DNA from: Haemaphysalis longicornis
Lineage: Eukaryota; Arthropoda; Arachnida; Ixodida; Ixodidae
Reading direction: 5' to 3'
Length of the DNA stretch: 64,000 nucleotides
Assembly: GCA_013339765.2 (NCBI GenBank)
Contig: CM023457.1
Span: 43,636,144 to 43,700,143 of the forward strand
The notes below the pieces were generated by a model. It ran no database searches. It was given only the letters and a program-made list of their open reading frames with translations, and was not told where the DNA came from. A program made the translations under genes and the position numbers. Of this stretch, positions 33,459 through 45,356 are shown in pieces (within the stretch, counting starts at the first letter, position 1; the number at the start of each line of letters is the position of its first letter).

Positions 33459-33982
33459 TCAGGAAGTGTTCGTGTAGTGTGCTGAACTGGACACGTGTTG
33501 AAAGTGTTGTGCGAGTGTGTCAGCCTGGTCTTCCAGAGTGTCCCCTGTTGTACTGACCAGGGGCAGGCTGTGTGTCCTGTTGTCCTTTGAGTTTTGCGTA
33601 TACGTGTCCATACTTTCCGTGTGTCTGTGTAGGAGTTTATTGATGTTGAATGTACGCCAACTCTCTCGTTTTGCCTCACGGCGCACACGTTTTCCTAATG
33701 CCTTGGCCCGTTTGAACAAGAGGAGGTTCCCGACGTGGGGTACCGACGAAGGATACCCCACGCCTTGTTCTGGGCCTCTCGCGCCCGCCTACAGTCCTCA
33801 TTCCACCACGGCCTCCGCTGGTTGCGCGGGGCACCAGAGACGTGGGGAATGGACTTTTCGGCGGTGTCGAGGATGTGCGCAGTGAAAAGTTGGGTAGCTT
33901 CTTCAACGTGTAGGTGTCCTATGGATGGTGTGGTGTAGTTTGGATGTCTCTGTAAATGTATTCCAGTTAGCTCGTGCTTCAT
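33459..33982 (-). pseudogene. LINE endonuclease-RT linker
   Basis: Two overlapping frames hold the stretch between endonuclease and RT: RRPWWNEDCRRAREAQNKAW, then LGKRVRREAKRESWRTF. A WWNxxC...A...KN pattern followed by basic helices is standard between the two domains in I-group and related LINEs. Confidence 0.75.
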
Positions 33983-34679
33983 TGAACCTATTATGGGAAG
34001 ATAAACTGCTTGGGCCTTTATCTATATATGTAAGTGAGGTGGGGAAGTGGTCACTGCCATATGGGTCAGTTCCCACACCCCACTCGAGAAGAGGAAAGAG
34101 AACTGCGGAGCCAATCGCCAAGTCAAGACATGAGTATGTGTTGTGTCCTATGTTATGGTATGTAGGCTGTTTACTGTTGAAAAGGCATGCTCCTGAAGAT
34201 GTAAGGAATTTCTCTATGAGGCGACCTCGGGCATCCGTGCGAGAAGAGCCCCAAAGAGTGTTGTGAGCATTAAGGTCGCCTGTCAGGATGTATGGTTCGG
34301 GCAGCTGGTCAACCAGCGCCTCGAAGTCAGAGCTTAAAAGAGAAACATCAGGAGGAATGTATATGGAGCATACCGATATCAACCTACTAAATATTATCGT
34401 TCGAATATCCACAGCCTCCAGGATAGTGTTCAAGGTGACAGGGTGGCATGCTAAGGATTTGCGGGCGATAATGGCCACACCGCCAGAAGAGTGTGTGCAG
34501 CCAACCCTGTCCTGTCTGTATACCAGGTAACTATTCAAGAAATTTGTGTTCTTGGAATTTAGGTGTGTTTCCTGAACACACATTACACTTGGCTGATTAG
34601 CATGCAGAATCTCATAGACGTCGTCATGATTATTTAGAAGGCCTCTGCAGTTCCATTGAACGATATTTTCTCTTCCCAA
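33903..34679 (-). pseudogene. LINE AP-like endonuclease (258 codons open)
   Basis: Motifs in order: VQWNCRGLLNN (catalytic Asn), VMCVQETHL (catalytic Glu), SSGGVAIIARK, YILTGDLNAHNTLWGSSR (Asp/Asn), and YGSDHFPTSL (Asp-His). This complete set defines an APE-type LINE endonuclease, which nicks target DNA to prime reverse transcription. The domain frame is open from its start to the linker. The methionine at 34679 is inside ORF2, and ORF2 begins a little upstream, near the end of ORF1. Confidence 0.9.
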
Positions 34680-34756
34680 TATTAGGTATTAGAGCTACTG
34701 GAGTGTGACTATTTATGTAGGGTCTTTCGGGGCTTGGACTCTTGGACGGGGTTTCT

Positions 34757-36090
34757 TTACCTCCTGTGGAGGTTTGATGGGGGGACCCGTTCCTTCCGCT
34801 GCGAAGCAGACAGGAAGGGTCCCACATCCAAGTCATCATCTGATTTGGAAGGGGTACCCGGCGTACCAGACCCCCCGGACCTGGCACCCTTTGCGGTGCC
34901 CTGCGTTTTGGCCGCGACCGCCGAGGGCGTCAGGAGCGCTCCGGGTGGCACAGGCGGTGCGGCGGAGGTGGGAACTGCTGCGGTTTCCTCCAGCTCCATC
35001 TCCTCCGGGCCCTCGCATGTGCTTTGGGCCGGTGGAGAGGAGGAAACAGAGGGTGCAGCAGCATCCCCAACGGACGTGGATGCCACCACAGCCGTTGCTG
35101 ACTTAGCAGGCGGTGCGGTGGCGGGTTGGGCTGCCAGAGGCAACCCAGGGGGGGCGGGGGCGGGACCAAGTCCGACTCGCGGTACTGGGTCCCCGCCGAA
35201 ACAAGACGCCGCTCCGCCCCCCGGCGAGCTGCGTCGGCGTACTTCCCCAGAGGGAAAGAGGCGAACCTCTTCCGCGCCTCTGGGAAGGTGATGTTCTCGG
35301 TTACCTTGACATTAATTATCTGTTTCTCCTGCTTAAACTTTTCACATTTTCGCGAGTACGCTGCATGGGATCCCTGGCAGTTGGCACAGTTGAAGGTTTC
35401 GGATTCACAATTTTCTGAGGGATGGTCATGCTGACCGCACTTAGCGCAGGTAAGTCGGCCACGGCAAGAGTTTGTGCCATGCCCGAACCGTTGGCACTTG
35501 AAACAGCGCCGTGGGTTCGGGATGTACGGGCGGACATTGCAATGTATATACCCGGCATTTATTGGTTCTGGAAGGATGGATCTATCGAAGGTCAGGCTAA
35601 TGTGTTTAGTGGCTATTTGTTTGTCATCGCGGCGTATGAATATGCGCTTTACAGCCGTGACGCCCTGATCCCTTAAGCCTTCCAAAAGGTCGGCATCGGT
35701 TTCAGAAATGAGATCTGCCTCAGAGATCACACCCTGAGAGCTGTTGAGGCTGCGGTGGGGGTGTGACCTTGATCTCCAGATCTGCCAGGCGGGTTTGTTT
35801 CAGGAGGATTGCGGACTGCTGCTGAGTTTTTACTTCAACTAGTACTTCGCCTGTTCGTAGTTTTTTTGCCTCGAAAGATTTGCCAATGATTCCTTCAAGG
35901 AACTTGGAGACAAGGAATACAGACTGGGTGGAGACGGGTTTCGATTTATCTACTGATTCAAGGACCAAAAACCGGGGATAGTTGTCAGGTTTCGGAGTGT
36001 TGATGGTTGGTAGGGATGGAAAAGAAACTTCGGTGCGGCCCCTTTTTGGGGGCCGATCACGTTTGGGGGGGGTTTCGAATTATCCATATG
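34757..36090 (-). pseudogene. LINE ORF1 (gag-like, three CCHC knuckles)
   Basis: Starts near 36090 with MDNSKPPPNVIGPQKG in one frame, continues VFLVSKFLEGIIGKSFEAKK in a second and ISEADLISETDADLLEGLR in a third. Knuckles: CFKCQRFGHGTNSC, CAKCGQHDHPSENC and CANCQGSHAAYSRKC at about 35350-35530. The tail is Pro/Ala/Ser rich and ends at 34757 in another frame. Three knuckles mark the RNA-binding ORF1 of I/Jockey/R1-type elements. At least three indels. Confidence 0.85.
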
Positions 36091-36371
36091 GCATAGAAAA
36101 AAGCAGGGAGACGGGGGTACTTTCTCCTTTGACCTTACCCTGGTAGTCAAAGAGGTCCCGGAGCTCCCTGCCTGGTAGACAGACAGGGAGCCCATCGGCC
36201 GGAGCTTGACCAAGGCTCCGACGGCCACCGTTTACGGCTTCTACCCTTCACCTTTAAACACGTCGCCACGGTTGGACACGGCTTATGTTGGGAGCTCGGG
36301 GTCCGCGGTGTCGCTGCTCACCGTCACCATGAATACTCAAGGTGCCCCGTGCGGGGCGGACAACCCTCCGA

Positions 36372-36845
36372 CAGGCAGGTACAAGTAGCACAAATTACGT
36401 TCAACCGAAATGTGGGATCAAGTACAAAGTGAGACCAAAAGCAAGGAATCAAGGAAAGCACCATGGCGAAGGACCTGTATACACCTGGGGAGATACATCC
36501 GGTACCTAAATTTACTATAGAACCGACAGTCTACCCGACGCCCATGCCGCATGAAGTTTGTACTAAATCTGCAAGGTCAACATCCAGGACGGACGACGGT
36601 GCAATCGAGTAGATTACCCTGCTCAGATTCTGCAAGGCGCCGGTGTCACAAACGCACCAAGCATCGATGGAAACGAAAGTATAGACTAGACAAACACAGG
36701 GCGGCTACGACGTTCCTCAAAAGTATTTTGAGCCCATTGAACTGATCACGGGACCTTAGACGAAAGGGTTAAAAGACGAATGATTGATGACCGTTGAAAA
36801 CTGCAATCCTTCATGTCATGCCCATTATCCTTGGCCATTTATCGC
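36372..36845 (+). other. BEL/Pao internal remainder after the LINE
   Basis: Continues from the LINE target site toward the 3' LTR. Short open frames here (for example 36551-36745) show no pol motif. It is probably decayed internal sequence. Confidence 0.35.
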
Positions 36846-36997
36846 GTGGCTCGGAGGATGTTGGAAAGATCAGAAAGGAAGAAGAGGTGGCCATTAGCAG
36901 CTGCCTGCTGATATTGCTTTCACAATCATTGTAGAAGTCCATCCGGAATTAAAAGGAATCACCCACGTCCCGCGGTCCTCGCCTCGGTTCTTCAACA
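36846..36997 (+). repeat. BEL/Pao 3' LTR, partial
   Basis: About 150 bp aligning to the end of the 5' LTR at 29410-29563, including aagaggtggccattagcagc and a similar cctcggtt...tcaaca end. The first 300 bp of the 5' LTR have no clear counterpart, so it is truncated or strongly diverged. Confidence 0.6.
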
Positions 36998-37166
36998 AGC
37001 GACAGTCCCTTCAGCAAGTGGACTGAAGCAATCCAATACCAGCGTCAGTCCAAATGCTTCCCCATGGTGCGTCGCATCACATCAGGGTTCCCTCGCGGGA
37101 AGATGGGCGTAATTTTTATTATTATTATTAATATTATTATTATTATATATATTATTAATATTATTT
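36998..37166. repeat. repeat X copy 1 and (ATT)n tract
   Basis: The first 110 bp resemble 38830-38945 (shared cagtcccttcag, cagcgtcag and gggaagatggg blocks). It is followed by an (ATT)n-rich run at 37112-37167 that leads into the satellite array. Confidence 0.55.
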
Positions 37167-38540
37167 CCACTGCAAGTAGCAACACTAAGAGAAGCTGCCA
37201 ATCTCTCCCAGATAAATAGCAACACCGGCTTGAGCGAATATTTTTTGTTCAGGTTGAAAGGCCGTGGGAGCAACAATTTTGGCGGCGCCTTTCACTTTTA
37301 AACGCATAACCAAAACTGATTGCCACTGGATCTAGCACAAGTAGGGAGTGTAGTGAAGAGGGGGAGTCGTGCACACGCATATATAGGTTTCATGCCCTCA
37401 TTTCCAGCGAACGTTGAAGATCGACGAGAAGCTGGGGATCTCTCCAAGATAAACAGCAACGCCGACGTGAGCCAATATTTCTTTCTCAGCTTTAAAGGCC
37501 TTCAGAGCAACAATTCAGGCGGTGCCTTTGGCTTCTAAGCACTCGCACAAAACTGGTTGCCGCTGTATCATCAACAAGTAGGGACTGTAGGGAAGGGGGG
37601 AGACGTGCGCACACAGATATAGGTTTTATGCCCTCATTTCCAGCGCACCTTGCAACTTTATGAAAAAGTCGGAGTCTCTCTCTGATGAACAGCAACGTCT
37701 CACGTGAACCAATATTTCTTGTTCAGCATGAAAGGCATTCAGAACAGCAATTTTGGCGGTGCATTTTACTTCTAAGCAAGTGCATAAAACTGGTTGCCGC
37801 TGTATCAAGCACGAGTAGGAATGTAGGTAAGTGGGAAGTTGTACAAGCGCAGATATAGGTTTCCTGCCCTCATTTACACTGCACGTAACCACTTTATGAA
37901 AAGCTGGGAATCTCTCCCAGAAGAACAACAGCGTCGGCTTGAGCCGATATCTTTGTTCCACTTGAAAGCATTAAGAGCAACAATTTTGGCGGTGCCTTTC
38001 ACGTCTCAGCGCATGCACAAAAACTGGTTGCCGCTGGATCTAGCACAAGTAGAGAGTCTAGGCAAGAGGTTGGGAGTCATGCACCCGCAGATATAGGTTT
38101 CATGCCCTAATTTCCATCGCACGTTGCTGCTCGAACAGAAGCTAGGAATTTCTCCGAGGTAAACAGCAACGTCGACATGAGCCAATATTTTTTGCTCAGC
38201 TTGAGAGGCCTTCTGAGCGACAATTCTGGCGGTGCCTTTCGCTTCTAAGCACTCGCACAAAACTGGTTGCCGCTGTACCAAGCACATGTTCGGAGTGTAG
38301 GTATGAGGGTGGTCGTGCACCCACAGATACAGGTTTCGTGCCCTCATTTCCACCGCATGTTGCAGCTCGACGAGAAGCTGCGAATCTATCCCAGATGAAC
38401 AGCAATGTAAATGAGCCAATATTTCTTGCTCAGCTTAAAAGGACTTTAGGGCAACATTTCTGGCGGTGCCTTGCACTTCTACGCGCATGCAGAAAACTGG
38501 TTGCCGCTGTATCAAGCACAACTACGGGCGTTTCGTGAAG
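37167..38540 (+). repeat. 236-bp satellite array, block 1
   Basis: About six tandem monomers. Landmarks such as aaactggttgccgctg recur at about 37311, 37548, 37787, 38021, 38256 and 38494, spacing 234-239 bp. Other conserved blocks are ggtttcatgccctcatttcc, gagccaatatttcttg and ggcggtgcctttc. Short frames appear by chance and are not genes. Confidence 0.93.
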
Positions 38541-39029
38541 ACGGAGCGTCAGCACCACCCCACAAACAAACAGCAACGGTACGTCCACAGAAGAGAAAGC
38601 TGCACAGCGAAGGACACGCGACGCTGAGGGCAAACGCTTGAAGCGAGGGGTGGACCCTGAGCTTCGTCGGCGCGAATGCTTGGCGCTTGCGCATCTCTCC
38701 TCTCGTCTGCTCTCCTTCAACTTTGAATGTAGCGCTTGCTGCGGTTGCTGCAGTTGACTCCAAGTTCAGCGCTTGCTGTGGCTGACTCCAATTCACTCCG
38801 TTCTTCCGATGAAGTGTGATGGAAGAAACAGTCCCTTCAGTTAGTGGGTTGCGGCAAGCAAGCGTCAGCACCACCCCACAAACTACCCCGAGATGCTCCG
38901 CATCTACTCAGCGTTCCCTTGGGGAAGATGGGGCTAATCTCTTTGTTTCACGGACGATAAGTAAAATTTCAGTTGTAGTCTAGGGAGTGTCATGTGTACT
39001 TGTTCGTTCGTGTCTATTTTTCGCTAGTA
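38541..39029. repeat. insertion inside the satellite array
   Basis: Interrupts the 236-bp periodicity. A 23-bp sequence starting agcgtcagcaccacc is perfectly repeated at 38545-38567 and 38861-38883. The 38830-38945 part matches repeat X at 36998-37110. Around 38800 ttccgatgaag resembles the BEL LTR. It may be an LTR-derived fragment. Confidence 0.5.
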
Positions 39030-42000
39030 ACATGCAGGCAGGTTTCATGCCCTCTTTTCTACCGCACGTTGCTACTCTATGAGAAGCTAGGATTCTCTGC
39101 AAGAGCAACAGCCTCGTCAACATGAGCCAATATTTCTTATTCAGCTTGAAAGGCTATGAGACCTACAATTCTGGTGGTGCTTGTCGCTTCTAAGCACGTG
39201 CACAAAATCGGTTGCTGCTGTATCTAGCACAAGAAGGGAGTGTGGGTAAATGCGGGAGTAGTACACACGGGGTTATAGGTTCGATGACCTAATTTCCACC
39301 GAAAGTAGCAACACTATGTGAAGCAGGCAATCTCTGCCAGATGAATAGCAACACCGACTTGAATCAATATTTTTTGTACAGCTTTGAAAGACCTTGAGAG
39401 CATATATTTTGGTGGCGCCTTTGACTTCTGCGCGCGTGCACAAAACTGGTTGCACTGAATCTAGGACAAGTAGGGTTATAGAGAAGAGGGGGGGAGAGAC
39501 GTGCACACGCATAAATAGGTTCCATGCCCTCATTTACAGGAAACGTTGCAACTCTATAAGAAGCTGGGAGTCTCTCTCAGAGGAACTGCAACGTCGGCGT
39601 GAGCCAATATCTTTGTTCCATTTAAAAGGCCTTCAGAGCAACCATTTTGGTGGTGCCTTTCTCTTCTAAGCGCGTGCACAAAACTGGTTGTCGCGGTATC
39701 AAGCACAAGTAGTGAGTTTTGATAAGGGGAGGGATTCGTGCACGCACAGATATAGGTTTCATGCCCTAATTTCAACCGCACGTTGCAGCTCGACGAGAAG
39801 CTGAGAATCTCTCCCAAATGAACAGCAAAGTCGAAGTGAGCCGATATTTTTTGCTCAGCTTAAAAAGAGTTCTGAGCGACAATTCTGGCGGTGCCTTTCG
39901 CTTCTACGCCCTCGTAAAAAAATGGTTGCTGCCGTACCAAGCAGAAGTTGGGAGTCTAGGTAAGGAGGGTTGTCGTTCACCCCCAGATACAAGTTTCATG
40001 CCATCATTTCAACCGAAAGTTAGAGCTAGACGAGAAGCTGGGAATCTGTCCCACATGAACAGCAATGTCGAAGTGAGCCAATATTTCTTGCTCATCCTAA
40101 AATGCCTTCAGAGAAACATTCCCGGCGGTGCCTTTCGCTTCTAAGCGCATGCACAAAACTGGTTGCCGCTGTATCAAGCACAACTTCGGAGTGTAGCGAA
40201 GAGGGAGGGTCTCGTGCACGCGCAGATATAGGCTTCATGACATCATTTCACCGCACGTTGCGATTTTATGAGAAGCTAGTATTCTCTGCAAGAGGAACAG
40301 CCTCATCAAGATGAGCAAATATTTCTTGTTGAGCTTGAAAGGCCTTGAGAGCAAAAATTTGGTAATGTCTTTGACTTCTAATCACGCACATAGCTGGTTG
40401 CCCTTGGATATAGCATAAGTAGGGAGTGGAGCAAAAACAGGGGAGTCCTGCATACGCAGATATAGGTTTCATCCCCTCATTTTCATCGCAAATTGCAACA
40501 CTATGAGAAGCTTGGAGTCTCTTCGAGATAAACAGCAAACTCGAAGTGAGCAACTATTTTTTGCTCAGCGTGAAAGGCCTTCTGAGCAACAATTCCATCG
40601 GTGCCTTTCGCTTCTACGCCCATGCACAAAACTGGGTGCTGCTGGATCCAGCACAAGCAGTGAGTGTAGTTAAGGGCGGGGGAGTCGTACACGCGCAGTG
40701 GTAGGTTTAATGCCCTCATTTCCGCCGCAATTAGCAACTCTATGAGAATCTGGGAAGGAATAGCAACACCGACTTGAGCCAAATTTTTTTGTTCAGCTTG
40801 AAAGGCCTTGAGAGCAAAAAGTTTGGTGGTGCCTTTTACTTCTAAGAACGCACATAACTGGTTGACGCTGTATCGAGCGCAAGATATGGGTTTCACGCCC
40901 TCATTTCCACCGCACATTGCACCTCAGCGAGAAGTTGGGAATCTCTTCCATATAATCGGCAACGTCGCCGTGAGCCAATAATTCTTGCTCAGCTTCAAAG
41001 GCTTTCAGAGCGAAAATTCGGGCGGTGCCTTTCGCTTCTAAGCACTTGCACAAAACTAGTTGCCACTGTATCAACCACAGATAGAGAGTGTAGGTAAAAC
41101 GGTAGTTGTGCACTCGGAGATTTAGGTTTTATGCCCTCATTTTCACCGCACGTTGCAACTCTACGAGAAGCTGGGATTCTTTCTAACAGGAACACTCACG
41201 TCGACATAAGCCAATATTTCTTTTTCAGCTTCAAACGCCTTCAGAACAACAATTCTGCGGTGCCTTTCGCTTCTAAGCACTCGCACAAAAGTGGTTGCAG
41301 CTGTATCAAGCATAAGTAGGTAGTGTACAAAAGGTAGGAGTCATACACGAGTAGTTTTATGTTTGGTGCAGTTATTTCCACCGCAAGTAGCAAGTCCATG
41401 AGAAGCAGGGAATCTCTCCCAGATGAATAACAACACCGGCTCGAGCCAATATTTTTTGTTCAGCTTGAAAGGCCTTGATAGCAAAACTTTTGGTGGTGCC
41501 TTGACTTTTAAGCCCGCACATAACCGGTTGCCGCTGCATCAAGCAGAGGTAGGGCGTGTAGGTAAGGGGGAAGTCGTACGTGCGCGGAAATTGGTTTCAT
41601 GCCATCATTTGCACCGCACGTAGCCACTTAGTCAGAAGCTAGGAATCTCTCTCAGAAGAACCGCAACGTCAGCGTGAGCCAATATCTTTGTTCTGCTTGA
41701 AAGGCCTTCAGAGCAACAACTTTGGCGGTGCATTTCACTTCTGAGCACGCACACAAAACTGGTTGCCACTGTATCAAGCACAACTGGGGATTGCAGGGAA
41801 GAGGTGGGCGTCGTGTGCGCACCGATATTGGTGCGCACCGATAGCGTGTGCGCACCGATATTTCTACTGCACGTTGCAGCTCGACGAGAAGCTGCGAATC
41901 TCTCCAGATGAAGAGCAATGTCGGCGCGAGCCACTATTTCTTGCTCAGCTTGATTGGCCTTCTCAGTAACGATTCTGGCGGTGCCGTTTGCTTCTAAGCA

Positions 42001-43035
42001 CTCGCAAAAAAACTGGTTCCCGCTTTACCTAGCACAAGTAGGGAGAGTAGGTAAGGGGGGGGGGGAGTCGCACACGCGCAGTTATAGGTGTGATGCTCTC
42101 ATTACCACCGCAAGTAGCAACTTTATGAGAAGCTGGAAATGTCTCCCTGATGAACAGCAACGTCTCACGTGAGCCAATATTTCTTGTTCAGCATGAAAGG
42201 CCTTCAGAGCAGCAATTTTGGCGGTGCGTTTCACTTCTATGCACGCACACAAATCTGGTTACCGCTGTGTCATGCATAAGTATGGAGTGTAGGGAAGGAG
42301 GGAGTCGTTCACGGACATATATATGTTGCATGCCCTTATTCTCACCGCACGTAGGAAATCGACGAGAAGATTTGAATCTCTCCGAGATAAACAGCAACGT
42401 CGACGAGAGCCTACATTTCTTGCTCAGTTTGAAAAGCCTTCAAAACCGCACTTCTGCTGGTGCCTTTGGTTTTTAAGGTCTCGCACAAAACTGGTTTACA
42501 CTGTATCAAGCTCAAGTAGCGAGTGTAGGTAAGGCGGGAGTAGTACACGCACAGATATAGGTTTCATGCCCTCATTTGGACCGCACGTATCAACATTACG
42601 AGAAGCTGGGAATCTCTCACAATTTAATGGCATCACCGACTTGAGCCAATATTTTTTGTTCAGCCTGAAAGGCCTTCAGAGCAACAATTTTGGCGGTGCC
42701 TTTCATTTTTAGGCGCATGCACAAAAACGGGTGCCGCTGGATCTAGCGCACGCAGGGAGTGTAGGGAAGAAGGTGTATTCATGCACACGCAGATATAGGT
42801 TTTATGCTCTCATTTTCCTCGCACGTTGCAACTCTATGAGAATCTGGGAGTCTCTCCCAGAAGAACAGCAACTTCGGCGTGACGCAATATTTCTTGTTCA
42901 GCTTGAAAGGCCTTCAGAGACACAATTCTAGCCGCGCCTTTGGCTTCTAAGCACTCGCACAAAACTAGTTGCCGCTGTATCGAGCACATGGAGGAAGTTT
43001 AGTTAAGGGGGGAGTCATACACGCGCGTACAGGTG
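39030..43035 (+). repeat. 236-bp satellite array, block 2
   Basis: About 17 monomers with the same landmarks (ggtttcatgccctcat at about 39044, 39519, 39759, 41594, 42563 and others). Several monomers are shortened, for example near 40700-40890, and one carries a local triplication of gtgcgcaccgata at 41817-41867. No gene is supported. All monomers run in the same direction as block 1. Confidence 0.93.
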
Positions 43036-43244
43036 CCGAAACCTTGGACAGGTGGCAAAATAAAAATTGCAAATATTTTCTGGACTTTCCCTGGCACGTG
43101 CATGTAGAGCACGCGTGTTTCCGTGTTGCTCAAAGTGCAGCTGCTCATTACGCTGATATGACACGAACATTTTTTGCCAAAAAACAGGGGTGGGTGACGC
43201 TCGTTAATTTTATTAATTACCCAATTTCGGTGATTTATTTAATA
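43036..43244. other. junction between two satellites
   Basis: Non-repetitive as far as I can see. It begins after the last 236-bp monomer (ggagtcatacacgcgcg) and ends where the 134-bp repeat starts. Confidence 0.5.
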
Positions 43245-43990
43245 GTCATTGATTGGGTTAAAAGTCCAATTGATGTCACTGGTGCTTGTAAGGCATGAAA
43301 TTAAAGGTCTCGATGAGGGGAATCACGTAGGACAAATGGAAAATTTCTTCCTCGTTATAGCCATGAGATTGTCTCATGAGTCATAGACTGTGGTAAATGT
43401 CAAAGTGAGGCCAGTAGGCCTTCTGCTGTATCAAATTAAAATTCTCGGTGAGTGGAATCAAGCGGGGCAAATTAAAAATCGCCTCCTAGATATATCCTTG
43501 AGATAGTCACGTGAGTCATAGGTTGGGCAAGAAGTAAAATTCATTCCACAATGGCTTGTGAGGTATCAAATTAAAGGTATCGATGAGGGGAATCACGTGG
43601 TACAAATTAAAGTTACTTCCTCGTAAAAGTCATGAGCTAGAAACATGAGTCATCGATTAGGTTAAAAGTCATATTGATGCCACCGTGGATTGTGAGGTAT
43701 CAAATTAAAGGTCTCGAGAAGGAAAATCACGTGGGACAAAATAAAATTGCTTCCTGGTCTTAGTCATGAGATAGTCACGAGAGTCACGGGTTTGGTTTAA
43801 TGTTATTAATGCCATTAGGACTTGTGAGGTACCAAACTAATGGTCTCGATTAGGGTAAATACGTGGGACATATTAAAACTTTTTCCTGGATATAGTCATG
43901 AGATAGTCACGTCAGTCAGTGATTGGGTAAAAAGTCCAATTGATGCCACCAGGGCTTGTGAGATATCAAATGAAAGGTCTCGAAGAATAT
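43245..43990 (+). repeat. 134-bp satellite, about six monomers
   Basis: Blocks caaattaaaggt(c)tcgatga, aatcacgtgggacaaatt and tcatgagatagtcacg recur at about 43299, 43434, 43568, 43701, 43833 and 43968, spacing 132-135 bp. Divergence among monomers is notable. Unrelated in sequence to the 236-bp satellite next to it. Confidence 0.9.
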
Positions 43991-44111
43991 TTTGCTGGCC
44001 TTTTCCGCAACGCTCCCTAATCCATGGCTGAATTCGCGTCAGAGGCGGCCGCCATGGAGAAGACGTTGGAAATTCGCACGAGGCAGTAAGACCCTCCCAT
44101 CAATAAGCTAG

Positions 44112-44737
44112 TTGCGGACACGATCGATTCCAAGGATTCTAGGCTCTGACACACTACGTGAGACACTCCCCGCTATCGTCAGGGAAGAACTGCGGAAACT
44201 CTTCCCAACAACGCCGCAACCAGAAGTCACTTCTATGAGCGACGTAATCCAGGAAAAAATCCAACTCACTTTGGGGACTTCTACGCCTTCCGAAGTACCA
44301 CGCGAGCCTCAAGCTATGACCTACGCCGCGGTTGTACGACGACCCCGCCCTGCTGCAACCCGTCCTCAAAAAATCCCACCGTACCACCGTCCACTGTCGC
44401 CCGCCCACTTCGTAAAGGCCAAAACCAGGCGCCGAGGAAGACGGACGTATGGGGAAGCACTGATAATCGTCCGCTTTGCTACCACTGCGGAGAGGCCGAT
44501 CACATCTATCGTCACTGCCCGTGCAGGAGACTCGGAGTGCGTGGTTTCTCCGTCGACGCCCCACGCCCCCGACCCGATCAGCGCCCTACTGACATCGCCG
44601 AATACCTGTCCAACAACAACCGAGGACCAGCCCGCTTCATCCGATGGCCGTCTCCCTACCCATACAAGTCGCCCAACCACCGAAGCAAACCTTATTTCGC
44701 ACGTGGAAGGTCCCCCAGTACACGCGGGATAAACTAA
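44112..44737 (+). pseudogene. Gypsy gag C-terminal part with zinc knuckle
   Basis: The first frame encodes LPAIVREELRKLFPTTPQPE and PQAMTYAAVVRRPRP, a usual gag segment before the knuckle. After a shift near 44410 another frame carries RPLCYHCGEADHIYRHC (CCHC knuckle), RRLGVRGFSVDAPRPR and a Ser/Arg-rich tail to 44737. It packages element RNA in active relatives. Broken by one shift; the N-terminus is absent. Confidence 0.8.
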
Positions 44738-45158
44738 AAGCAGCAACTTCAGTAGATAAAGTTGCACGACAGCGGAAAAATGAAAACCCTCCAACGACGC
44801 AACGACTCGCGGAAGACGATGATTCACGACATGCCCTCAGTCCGACGACCCGATCTAACCCGGACGCGACTCTCGAACATGACGACAACCACAAGGCGCG
44901 ACACGTACCCGACTTGACCGAACCTTCCGCTGAGAAGATGACGACCACGAGTCACAGTGCCCGACTATCAACACTCACAAGCCGAGATACGACGCCGCGA
45001 CACACCCGGAACTCCAAGAAAGCAGCGTCCGACGTTCAACTGTACATCGACGGCTTTGAAGTACACACCCTAATAGACGTGGGAGCCGACTACTCAGTCA
45101 TGAGCGGACCATTTGCGTCTAAGCAGAAGAAAGTTATGACCAGATGGGACGGTCCACA

Positions 45159-45161
<3 letters not shown>
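44644..45161 (+). pseudogene. Gypsy protease, N-terminal half
   Basis: A long open frame ends with VQLYIDGFEVHTLIDVGADY then SVMSGPFASKQKKV. Retroviral-type aspartic proteases have DTG here; this copy reads DVG, so Thr is replaced and the enzyme is probably dead. The frame runs into the (ATG)n tail of the LINE at 45162. Confidence 0.82.
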
Positions 45162-45190
<29 letters not shown>

Positions 45191-45356
45191 CTATTGGTTC
45201 CCCTTTGTATCGGGGTGATGACATGTCATCTTACCAAAAAGGACTAATATACCTATGTTTTACACTTTTGGCTCAATACTAGCGCCGCTTAGGGCAGGCC
45301 CAAAAAGCTTATTAGGCAAAAATACTTTTTTTTTTCTGTTACAGGTGGTAACTGCC

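Larger units (their letters stand above)
30788..36356 (-). mobile_element. near full-length I-group LINE inside BEL gag, 15-bp target duplication
   Basis: Flanked by perfect cggacaaccctccga at 30774-30788 and 36357-36371. On minus: 5' region, ORF1 with three CCHC knuckles, APE endonuclease, RT, RNase H, Cys-rich tail, 3' UTR and (CAT)n tail. About 5.57 kb. All domains are present but each is broken by frameshifts, so it is not active. Same family as 23048-25320. Confidence 0.93.
29094..36997 (+). mobile_element. BEL/Pao LTR retrotransposon remnant (LTR-gag-LTR), split by a LINE
   Basis: A 5' LTR ends ...tatcaaca, followed by tggtgccgtgaccaggat (primer site) and a BEL-type gag. A LINE with target duplication interrupts it. 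About 470 bp of residual sequence leads to a partial 3' LTR ending ttcaaca. Pol is absent, so most of the internal region was deleted before or after the LINE arrived. Confidence 0.7.

Noticed and set aside
34705..35291. Plus-strand Gly/Ala-rich frames (133 and 185 codons)
   Set aside because: They are the shadow of the Pro/Ala-rich LINE ORF1 tail on the minus strand.
37320..42931. Dozens of 60-100 codon frames across the satellite
   Set aside because: The same peptides recur every 236 bp in all frames and orientations; they are by-products of the tandem repeat.
43245..43990. CRISPR array
   Set aside because: Monomers are tandem, without unique spacers of constant size, in a eukaryotic repeat context.
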